Below, one piece after another: positions 57,704-64,000 of a stretch of DNA of 64,000 bases. The notes under the pieces are model-generated. The model searched no databases, was not told where the DNA came from, and saw only the letters and a program-made list of their open reading frames with translations. The stretch comes from Halapricum salinum (GTDB lineage Archaea > Halobacteriota > Halobacteria > Halobacteriales > Haloarculaceae). Every line of letters begins with the position of its first letter. Within the stretch, counting starts at the first letter, position 1. A program made the position numbers and the translations under genes. The stretch lies in the NCBI RefSeq assembly GCF_004799665.1, contig NZ_CP031310.1, forward strand, positions 674,887-738,886, given 5' to 3'.

Positions 57704-58849
57704 TCAGGAGATGAACGCCTCGATCCGGTCCATCGCTTCCTTGAGATCCTCCAGCCCCGTCGCGTACGAAACCCGGAGGTGGCCCTCGCCGCCCTCGCCG
57801 AAGGCCGTGCCGGGGACCAGAGCGACTTTCTGCTCCTGAAGCAGCGCCTCGGCGAACTCGCCGCTGTCCTCCCACGGGCATTCCGGGAAGGCGTAGAACG
57901 CGCCTTTCGCGCGGAAGCACTCGATCCCCATGTCGTCGAACCGCGAGAGGACGAGCCGGCGACGGCGGTTGTACTGCTGGCGCATCTCCGCGACGGCATC
58001 CTCGCAGTTCTCCAGGGCCTCGATCGCCGCGAACTGCGCGGTGGTCGGTGCGGACAGCATCGTGTACTGGTGGATGCGGTTCATCGCGTCGATCGCTTCC
58101 GGTGGCCCCATCGCGTATCCGAGTCGCATCCCCGTCATCGCGTAGGCCTTCGAGAAGCCGTTGAAGACGACCGTCCGCTCGCGCATACCCGGGAACGTCG
58201 CGATCGAGGCGTGGTCGTGCTCGTAGGAGAGTTCGGAGTAGATCTCGTCGCTCAGGACCACGAGGTCGTGCTCGCGGGCGAACTCGGCGATCGGCTCCAA
58301 CTCCGCGGCGGTCATCGTCGCGCCTGTCGGATTGTTCGGGTAGCAGAGGATCAGCACGTCGGCTTCCTCGGCTCCGGCCTCGTACAGTGCGTCGACGGTG
58401 AGCTTGAACTCCGTCTCCTGTGTGGTCGGCACTGGCAGGGGATCGCCGCCGGCGAAGATGACGCCCGGGACGTACGAGACGTAGCTGGGCTGGACAACTG
58501 CGACGGTGTCGCCGGGATCGACGACGGCTCGCAGCGCCAGATCGACGGCCTCGCTCGCGCCCGAGGTGACGAGAATCTCCTCGTCAGGGTCGTAGTCGAG
58601 TCCGTAGCGCTCGCGCTGGTCGTCGGCGATCAGTTCGCGGAGTTCGCGCTTGCCGCGGTTGGCAGTGTAGGAAGTCTTGCCCAGTTCCAGGGAGGTGATC
58701 GCGGCCTCGCGGGCCGCCCAGGGCGCGGAGAAGTCCGGCTCGCCCACGCCCAGGGAGATGATGTCGTCCATCTCCTCGGCGAGTTCGAAAAAACGCCGGA
58801 TACCCGACGGCGGCACCGTCTCGACGCGATCGGAGGGCTCGATCGTCAT
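57704..58849 (-). CDS. Class I/II PLP-dependent aminotransferase
   Basis: A 381-residue fold-type-I aminotransferase of the AspC/branched-chain subgroup. It has the PLP lysine in NGFSKAYAMTGMRLGYA (about residue 236), YPNNPTGATMTAAELEP and SDEIYSELSYEHDH, and GAFYAFPE. Substrate not determinable (aspartate or aromatic). Its start overlaps the regulator stop by four bases (ATGA). Confidence 0.9.
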   Translation of the reverse strand: MTIEPSDRVETVPPSGIRRFFELAEEMDDIISLGVGEPDFSAPWAAREAAITSLELGKTSYTANRGKRELRELIADDQRERYGLDYDPDEEILVTSGASEAVDLALRAVVDPGDTVAVVQPSYVSYVPGVIFAGGDPLPVPTTQETEFKLTVDALYEAGAEEADVLILCYPNNPTGATMTAAELEPIAEFAREHDLVVLSDEIYSELSYEHDHASIATFPGMRERTVVFNGFSKAYAMTGMRLGYAMGPPEAIDAMNRIHQYTMLSAPTTAQFAAIEALENCEDAVAEMRQQYNRRRRLVLSRFDDMGIECFRAKGAFYAFPECPWEDSGEFAEALLQEQKVALVPGTAFGEGGEGHLRVSYATGLEDLKEAMDRIEAFIS

Positions 58850-59334
58850 GGCGAGATCGACAGGCGGTCGTCGTCGTCACCGTCGCCCATGACGATCCCC
58901 TGTTTCTTGTACGAATCCATGAGGTAGTGCGTCACTGTCTGGGTGATCTCGGGGATCGGCGCGATTTTGTCGCTGATGAAGTGGCTCACCTCGCGCATGG
59001 AGTCGCCCTCGACCTCCATGTCGAAGTCGTAGTCACCGCTCACGAGGCGGAGTTCCCGGACCTGTGGGAACTTCACGATGCGGTCTGCGATGTCGCTGTA
59101 GCTGGTCTCGCGATCGAGCGTGACGTTGAGTTCGACGATCGCGTGGACGCGCTCGCGGTCAGTCTCCTCGAAGTCGACGACAGCCTGGTAGCCGCGGATG
59201 ACTCCCGATTCTTCGAGGTGTTCAATCGTGTCCTCGACTTCCTCGGGGTCGGCGTCGGTGAGTCGCGCGAGGTCGTCGATGCTGTAGCGGGCGTTCTCCC
59301 GGAGCAACTCCAGGATCTCCTCGCTGGTGTCCAT
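58846..59334 (-). CDS. Lrp/AsnC-family transcriptional regulator
   Basis: A 162-residue regulator. The N-terminal helix-turn-helix (about 1-50) reads EEILELLRENARYSIDDLARLTDADPEEVEDTIEHLEESGVIRGYQAVVDFE, followed by a RAM/AsnC ligand-binding domain. It is transcribed with the aminotransferase and likely controls it in response to amino acids. It is divergent from the GT2 gene. Confidence 0.9.
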   Translation of the reverse strand: MDTSEEILELLRENARYSIDDLARLTDADPEEVEDTIEHLEESGVIRGYQAVVDFEETDRERVHAIVELNVTLDRETSYSDIADRIVKFPQVRELRLVSGDYDFDMEVEGDSMREVSHFISDKIAPIPEITQTVTHYLMDSYKKQGIVMGDGDDDDRLSISP

Positions 59335-59425
59335 ACCGGGTGAGAGGCCACCGCGGACAAAAGGATTTGCCCCTTCGTGTGATGGATTTGCGGGGTGACT
59401 CGCGAATGCTGACCCAGTAGGCGGT

Positions 59426-59433
59426 CTTTAAGA
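59426..59433 (+). promoter_or_regulatory. TATA-like promoter of the GT2-deacetylase pair
   Basis: ctttaaga 36-43 bases before the ATG at 59469. A TATA-type box at slightly more than the usual leaderless distance, so a leader of about ten bases is expected. Confidence 0.4.
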
Positions 59434-59468
59434 GAGTTCCCGACGTACTCAGATGTAGTAGGTGGGAC

Positions 59469-60527
59469 ATGACTGACTTTGCTGTTACGGGGATCGGAGA
59501 AACGGCAGTTCGACGGGACGTCGAGGTGGACCTCACGTCGGTCGACGAGACGCTTTTGGATGAGGCCGGCTCGATCATGGTCGCCATCCCGGCGTTCGAC
59601 GAAGCCGCGACGATCGCTGACGTCGTCGCGTCGGCAGCGATACACGCCGACACTGTGCTGGTCGTCGACGACGGGAGCAGCGACGAGACTGGCCGCGTCG
59701 CCAGCGAAGCTGGCGCGGACGTCGTCCGCCACCCCACGAATCGTGGGTACGGCGGCGCACTGAAGACGATCTTTCGGGAGGCCGCGCGGCGAGATCCCGT
59801 ACACCTCGTCGTCATCGACGCCGACGGTCAGCACGACCCCGACGACGTCGTGTCGCTGGTGGCCGCCCGCCTCGAAACCCAGGCCGACCTCGTGATCGGG
59901 AGTCGCTACGCGAACGTCGAAAGTTCGATTCCGGCCTACCGTCGGCTCGGCCTGTGGCTGGTCAACGGTGCGACCAACCTCAGCCTCGGCACGCGCGGGG
60001 ACGCCCGAATCACCGACACGCAGAGCGGCCTGCGCGCCTACGGCCCCCGTGCCTACCACTCGCTGGCGACCGACGCGACTATCGGCGAGGGAATGAGCGC
60101 GAGCACGGACATCCTCTATCACGTCGTCCGACGGGGCTACCGTGTCGTCGAGGTTGGTGTCACCGTCCGCTATGACCTGCCCGACACCAGCACGGAAAAC
60201 CCGCTGGTCCACGGTGCCGAGCTCATGGCCAACATCGCGCGACTGACTGCCAGCGAACGGCCCGGGACAGTCGTCATCTTGCCAGTCGTAATGGCATCAC
60301 TGCTCGGGATGCCATTCGCCCGCCGATTCAAGGGCTCCCCAAGCGAGCGGACGCGGCGCTGGACCGCCACCGCACTCGTGGGTGCGCTCGTCGGCCTCTG
60401 CACGTATCTCCTGCTGACCAGGCCACGTCAGGTTCCCGAGACGGCCGCTCCCCACGAGCTACAGGTCCGCCGGGTCGTTCGTGCAGCCGATCACCTCGAA
60501 CCGGACGTCGACGTCGCCAGGAACTGA
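59469..60527 (+). CDS. DPM1/AglJ-like GT2 glycosyltransferase
   Basis: A 352-residue GT-A enzyme with a nucleotide-sugar core (about 35-230): IMVAIPAFDEAATIADVV, DTVLVVDDGSSDETG, LVVIDADGQHDPDDVVSLVAARLET, GSRYANVESSIPAYRRLG, DTQSGLRAYGPRAY. Two C-terminal hydrophobic segments (about 262-283 and 300-318) anchor it. Haloarchaeal homologues charge dolichol phosphate with the first sugar or transfer a hexose. It is followed three bases later by the deacetylase. Confidence 0.88.
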   Translation: MTDFAVTGIGETAVRRDVEVDLTSVDETLLDEAGSIMVAIPAFDEAATIADVVASAAIHADTVLVVDDGSSDETGRVASEAGADVVRHPTNRGYGGALKTIFREAARRDPVHLVVIDADGQHDPDDVVSLVAARLETQADLVIGSRYANVESSIPAYRRLGLWLVNGATNLSLGTRGDARITDTQSGLRAYGPRAYHSLATDATIGEGMSASTDILYHVVRRGYRVVEVGVTVRYDLPDTSTENPLVHGAELMANIARLTASERPGTVVILPVVMASLLGMPFARRFKGSPSERTRRWTATALVGALVGLCTYLLLTRPRQVPETAAPHELQVRRVVRAADHLEPDVDVARN

Positions 60528-60530
60528 CGA

Positions 60531-61364
60531 ATGCCGGTACTCGACTGGCCGTCACGGCAACGCGCGTATCTCACACTCGACCTGGAGTGTGACTTCGGGA
60601 CGCTGCTGGCCGCGAACGTTCCCTCACCCGGCGCCAACAGCTACGCCGCGGCCGCCCACACCGACCGCCTCGCCGACCTGCTCGATCGCCTGTCGGTTCC
60701 GCTCACCTGTTTCGTCCAGACGGACCTGCTCGACGAGCGCCCCGAGACCGTCGAAGCCCTGCAGCAAGCGGGCGTCGAGGTTCGCTTTCACCCCCACTCA
60801 CACACCCACCGCCACCGCTCGCGGACGTCGATCGAATACGAAGTCGAGACCAGCACCGAGCGCTACCACGAGTTTTTCGGCGAGGAGCCTGTCGGCTATC
60901 GCTTCCCGAACGGTGACGTTCGGCGCGAAGACTACCGGCACCTCGCCGAGGCCGGCTACGAATTCGACGCCAGCGTCTTCCCGACCTGGCGACCCGGCCA
61001 CTTCGACAACACCGACCAGCCCAGGACGCCCCAGTACCTCCCCGAGTTCGACCTCTACGAAATTCCCTTTACCGTGTATGCCTCCTGGCTCCCGATCCCG
61101 ACGGCCCTGTCGTTCTGTCGGGTGTTCGGCCGGCCCTACACCGAACTGCTGGTCCGTCGACCGCCGCCGGTCGTGGTCTTCAACATCCACATGCACGACC
61201 TGGTGACGCCCCCGACCGTTCGAAATCTGCCACGGAAGTACCGGGCCGTGTATTCGCGCAACGACCGCGGGTTCGAGATGCTGGCGTCGATCCTGAAACG
61301 GCTGCAGGAGCAGGGGTATCAGTTCGGACACGTCGACGACGTCCACGACACGTTGCGTGAGTGA
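60531..61364 (+). CDS. Polysaccharide deacetylase (NodB-like)
   Basis: A 277-residue CE4-type enzyme. The NodB-like motif 1 is LTLDLECDFG (Asp17) and the metal site HPHSHTHRH (about 88-96). It resembles exosortase-type polysaccharide-locus deacetylases (LDLECD at motif 1). It removes N-acetyl groups from amino sugars. No signal peptide, so it probably acts on a cytosolic or lipid-linked substrate. Second gene of the GT2 pair. Confidence 0.82.
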   Translation: MPVLDWPSRQRAYLTLDLECDFGTLLAANVPSPGANSYAAAAHTDRLADLLDRLSVPLTCFVQTDLLDERPETVEALQQAGVEVRFHPHSHTHRHRSRTSIEYEVETSTERYHEFFGEEPVGYRFPNGDVRREDYRHLAEAGYEFDASVFPTWRPGHFDNTDQPRTPQYLPEFDLYEIPFTVYASWLPIPTALSFCRVFGRPYTELLVRRPPPVVVFNIHMHDLVTPPTVRNLPRKYRAVYSRNDRGFEMLASILKRLQEQGYQFGHVDDVHDTLRE

Positions 61365-61373
61365 GGCTGGCGG

Positions 61374-62147
61374 TCAGCCGGCCACCCAGGGTCCGACCGC
61401 GACGGCGAGTCCGACGAGGGTAGAGATCCCGCCGAAAGCAAAGTAGACGAGCCCTGCTCGCTTGCCCTCACTGATGAGTTCGCGCTCGGACTTGTCCGAG
61501 AGGATGAAATCTCCGGACTGGGTGGGTTCGTCGATCACGTAGTCGCGTTCGCCCCAGCCAGCCCGCTCCTCGCGGGCCGTCCCGAGCACGTAGATCTCCT
61601 CGCCGGGCTCGATGACCCCCTCGGAGTAGCGCCGGCGGTCGCCGTAACTCAGCGGGCCGATACTCCCCCGGGAGGCGTGGTCGATCGCGCCTTCCCTGTC
61701 GAGAAACCGCGTGATCATCTCCGGTGGTTCGTCCCCGGCCCCGACCTTCGTCTGTGTCGTCTCGACGTTCAGATGTCCGTCAGAAGCGAGTTCGACCTGA
61801 ACCTCGCCGGTGCCGTCGTCGACGAGAAACGGGACCGCCGTCGTATCCGCGTATTTGGTGTTCCAGCTCCCGCCGCCATCGCCGCTGCTCTCGTACTCCT
61901 CGACCTCGACGTAGGTCGCCAGCGACTCGGTCCGGGTGATCGGCGAGTTCAGGAGCGACTCTCCCTCGATCGACCGAGAAACACCCTTGATCTCGACCGT
62001 TCCGGGCCTGATTTCGCGGATCGGTGTCGTCTCGGTCTCGGCGATACGCTTGCTCTGGGCGCGCTGGGTGCGCCCCTTGTTTACCAGCAGGAGTCCAACG
62101 ACGACGAAGACCGCGCCGAACCCCGAAATAAAGAGCCGCTCGATCAT
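61374..62147 (-). CDS. GIDE-domain (MULAN-like) membrane protein
   Basis: A 257-residue protein. Two membrane segments at the ends (about 5-22 and 232-255) enclose a domain resembling the GIDE domain of the mitochondrial E3 ligase MULAN (VEIKGVSRSIEGESLLNSPITRTESLATYVEVEEY, then TAVPFLVDDGTGEVQVELASDG, GEEIYVLGTA). No RING finger is present. The start at 62147 is chosen because earlier in-frame codons run through the tRNA. Function in archaea is unknown. Confidence 0.7.
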   Translation of the reverse strand: MIERLFISGFGAVFVVVGLLLVNKGRTQRAQSKRIAETETTPIREIRPGTVEIKGVSRSIEGESLLNSPITRTESLATYVEVEEYESSGDGGGSWNTKYADTTAVPFLVDDGTGEVQVELASDGHLNVETTQTKVGAGDEPPEMITRFLDREGAIDHASRGSIGPLSYGDRRRYSEGVIEPGEEIYVLGTAREERAGWGERDYVIDEPTQSGDFILSDKSERELISEGKRAGLVYFAFGGISTLVGLAVAVGPWVAG

Positions 62148-62316
62148 GTATCGGCGCTGTTCTGCTGGCACCGACAAAAATCCGGGTGGCGTGCGGCAAC
62201 TCGGAAGTGTCGGAACCAGACGCGAGCAACCGCGCCAATCGATCGATGCGTCTCCGGAACGTGGATCAGAGATGAAGTGGCCGGGGAGGATTTTCGACCT
62301 GTCAAATTCTCGACAG

Positions 62317-62390
62317 TGGGCCAAACCGGATTTGAACCGGTGACCTCCCGGTTATCAGCCGAGCGCTCAACCTGACTGAGCTATTGGCCC
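62317..62390 (-). tRNA. tRNA-Ile(GAU)
   Basis: Folds as a full 74-base cloverleaf: acceptor GGGCCAA/TTGGCCC, D arm GCTC/GAGC, anticodon arm CTCGG-CTGATAA-CCGGG with anticodon GAU, T arm ACCGG-TTCAAAT-CCGGT, discriminator A. No intron. No CCA is encoded. Its own promoter is just upstream. Confidence 0.95.
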
Positions 62391-62424
62391 AGGCGAGCGC
62401 AACTTCACGTACCGGGCAGGTATG

Positions 62425-62433
62425 TTTAAGCGT
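62425..62433 (-). promoter_or_regulatory. TATA-like promoter of tRNA-Ile
   Basis: On the minus strand CGCTTAAAC precedes the tRNA 5' end by 35-43 bases, fitting archaeal tRNA promoters. Confidence 0.5.
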
Positions 62434-62469
62434 TACTTTTCGGCTCCCGTCCCGGGGACGGCTCCCGTG

Positions 62470-63123
62470 TCACTGTGGCCCATCCGTCTCGACGGCGCTG
62501 GTAACCAGCGTCTGCTCGGCCCGCCGGAGCAGTTCCCCGGCTGTACTGCTCGCACACCCCAGGCGGGCGGCCACGTCGTCGACGCTCCCGGCCCGAGGAA
62601 TTTCGTAGTAGCCGACGTCGACCGCGGCCTCCAGCGCGGCTCGCTGGCGGTCGGTCAGCCCAGCAGTGGCGGGCCGCTGCTCGAAGGGACGGACGTGCTC
62701 GATCTCGACGATGAGTTCGTCGACGAGAGCGTCGTGGAACTCGCTCAAGGCAGCCTGTTCGCCGACGGCCTCGAAGCGGGCCACACCGCTGGCCTCGAAG
62801 ACCACAGGTGGCAGAAAGGCCACCCGCGCCTGCCCGATCAGTTCCAGCACTGCGGCGTCGAGCCCGAACCGCTCCTGGATAGTGAACGCGTAGGTCCCGC
62901 CGTCGCCCTCGACGAGATGGGCCGTCTCGACGATGTCGACCGATTCGAGCAACTCTTCGACGACCGGGCGCGCGGCGTCGTACCAGACCAGCGACGTCAC
63001 CGACGCCGTCGGTCCCCAGCCCAGCAACTCCATCCGCGTTACGACTGAGCCCTTCAGAATTTTGCGATGTATCGGATGGGCTCGCTCGGCCGGATAGGTC
63101 ACCGCGAACGTGACTCGGCGCAC
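62470..63123 (-). CDS. Bat-type HTH transcriptional regulator
   Basis: About 217 residues. The C-terminal HTH (about 165-205: LTDRQRAALEAAVDVGYYEIPRAGSVDDVAARLGCASSTAGELLRRAE) is the bacterio-opsin-activator HTH of haloarchaea. The N-terminal domain (RRVTFAVTYPAERAHPIHRKIL...) is a sensor-like region. Start taken as the GTG at 63123, which a TATA box near 63150 places at the transcription start; GTG at 63144 would add seven codons. Target unknown. Confidence 0.85.
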   Translation of the reverse strand: MRRVTFAVTYPAERAHPIHRKILKGSVVTRMELLGWGPTASVTSLVWYDAARPVVEELLESVDIVETAHLVEGDGGTYAFTIQERFGLDAAVLELIGQARVAFLPPVVFEASGVARFEAVGEQAALSEFHDALVDELIVEIEHVRPFEQRPATAGLTDRQRAALEAAVDVGYYEIPRAGSVDDVAARLGCASSTAGELLRRAEQTLVTSAVETDGPQ

Positions 63124-63145
63124 GGCCGCCGTTCGCTCGGCCACT

Positions 63146-63155
63146 ATTTAAATGG
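63146..63155. promoter_or_regulatory. Shared TATA region between the Bat-type regulator and the hydrolase
   Basis: tatttaaatg is nearly symmetrical. It is 23-32 bases upstream of the regulator GTG at 63123 on the minus strand and about 53-62 bases before the hydrolase ATG at 63208 on the plus strand, so it could serve both. Confidence 0.45.
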
Positions 63156-63207
63156 CCGGACGAGTCCGGGGACACGCTCTCCCCGATCGCGTCGCTACGG
63201 AGCAGCG

Positions 63208-64000
63208 ATGGCAGTCGAGACGACCCGTCAGAAGAGTAGCGACGAGCGCGCGGCGACGCGGACAGTACAGACGCCGGAGGGGCGAACGGTCGCGTACGCG
63301 ACGTTCGGATCGGCGTCGGGAGCGCCGTTGCTCGCGTTCCACGGAACGCCTGGGTCGCGGCTGTTCGGTCGCCTGCTCGACACGCAGGCTCGCGAGCAGG
63401 ATGTTCGTGTGGTGGCGATCGACCGCCCAGGCTTCGGCCGGACGGAATCCGTTCCCGGGTTCGGGCCTGCCGACGTTCCCGACCTCGTCGATCCGGTTCT
63501 CGATTCACTCGGGTGCTCGCGGGTCGGCGTGCTCGGTTTCTCCGGCGGCGCGCCGTACGCGCTGGCGCTGGCTGCGGCGCGGCCCGACACGGTGCGGTCA
63601 GTAGACGTCGTCTCGGGGGCGGTCGCGCCGTCGCTCGTCGAGGAGCCGCCACGGCAGATGCGACTGCTCTCGGGGATGGCTCGGCGAACGCCGCGGGTGC
63701 TCGGCTGGCTGCTCCGGGGCCAGTCCTGGCTCGCTCGCCGCCGACCTGCGATCATTGCCAGCCAGTACACTGATCCCGAAGACGTCCGGGAGAGCGTCGT
63801 CGAAACCGTCGCTGCGGAGTTTCGTGAGGCGATGGCCGAGACGCGAGCGGGGACGATCCGTGAACTCCAGGCGGTCGGGACGACGTGGCCCGTCGATCTG
63901 GAGACGGTCGAGCCGTCGGTGCGGCTGTGGCACGGCGACCGCGACGAGAACGTCCCGATAGAGGGCGCCCGGCGACTCGAAACGCGCCTGCCGAACGCGA
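63208..64000 (+). CDS. Alpha/beta hydrolase (3' end cut by window)
   Basis: Starts MAVETTRQKSSDERAATRTV; at least 264 residues are visible before the window ends. It has the oxyanion loop FHGTPGSRLFG, DRPGFGRTE and the nucleophile elbow GFSGGAPYALAL (Ser in GFSGG), then the WHGDRDENVPIEGARRLE segment where the acid Asp lies; the catalytic His is past the edge. Substrate unknown. It is divergent from the Bat-type regulator, which may control it. Confidence 0.88.
   Translation, partial: MAVETTRQKSSDERAATRTVQTPEGRTVAYATFGSASGAPLLAFHGTPGSRLFGRLLDTQAREQDVRVVAIDRPGFGRTESVPGFGPADVPDLVDPVLDSLGCSRVGVLGFSGGAPYALALAAARPDTVRSVDVVSGAVAPSLVEEPPRQMRLLSGMARRTPRVLGWLLRGQSWLARRRPAIIASQYTDPEDVRESVVETVAAEFREAMAETRAGTIRELQAVGTTWPVDLETVEPSVRLWHGDRDENVPIEGARRLETRLPNA

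Noticed and set aside
62148-62324. N-terminal extension of the GIDE-domain gene
   Set aside because: It would run into the tRNA-Ile gene and has no family match; MIERLFISGFG at 62147 is a normal membrane-helix start.

Overview
This window is chromosomal DNA of a halophilic archaeon (class Halobacteria). The evidence is high GC, strongly acidic proteins, TATA-box promoters placed 25-35 bases before many start codons (leaderless-type transcripts), and lineage markers: SAMP1, DpsA, an amphi-Trp protein, a Bat-type HTH regulator, TrkA-C membrane proteins and LysW-type arginine biosynthesis. I cannot name the genus. I see no CRISPR array, rRNA, intact insertion sequence or prophage; one tRNA-Ile(GAU) is present.

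Layout. 0-11 kb holds housekeeping and stress genes: gpmI, a zinc-ribbon membrane protein, an MFS carrier, an aldo/keto reductase, a RimK-like ATP-grasp ligase, samp1, two coupled TrkA-C membrane proteins, dpsA, and a metal-responsive (DtxR/SirR-like) regulator with perfect TTAGG-N4-CCTAA palindromes in front of itself and of a two-gene operon (a 55-residue protein plus the amphi-Trp protein). 11-20 kb, all on the minus strand, is a complete arginine pathway using an amino-group carrier protein: argG-argH, then argW-argX-argC-argB-argD-argE-argF. 20-24.5 kb has a secreted protein, a membrane-anchored winged-helix regulator, a two-helix miniprotein, a 2H phosphoesterase and a site-2 protease.

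24.7-55.8 kb, continued at 59.4-61.4 kb, is a large surface-polysaccharide or glycan locus. It encodes seven recognisable glycosyltransferases (three GT4, three GT2, one GT61), a Wzx-like flippase, a polytopic GT-C/Wzy-like protein, a nucleotide-sugar epimerase, a GINT1-like propeller protein, DUF1616, a polysaccharide deacetylase, two PL9-like beta-helix lyases, two asparagine-synthetase-family amidotransferases, a sugar-transfer-type ATP-grasp protein, two GNATs and two FemAB-like transferases. The abundance of amide-forming and amino-acid-transferring enzymes suggests a glycan carrying amino acids or amides.

The most unusual item is at 52.97-55.78 kb on the minus strand: a FemAB-like transferase, a membrane-anchored protein carrying the tRNA-binding C-terminal region of alanyl-tRNA synthetase (linker helix plus DHHA1), and a GT4 glycosyltransferase, with each pair of genes overlapping by a few bases. 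I infer a possible tRNA-dependent aminoacylation module for the glycan.

55.8-57.7 kb is an AT-richer patch with a beta-lactamase-fold hydrolase and an orphan AbrB-like protein. 57.7-59.3 kb is an Lrp-regulator/aminotransferase pair. 61.4-64 kb has a GIDE-domain membrane protein, tRNA-Ile, a Bat-type regulator and the start of an alpha/beta hydrolase cut by the window edge. Other non-coding features are an 81-bp element with perfect 16-bp inverted termini next to samp1 and two related hairpin-rich intergenic elements at 5.1 and 9.1 kb.
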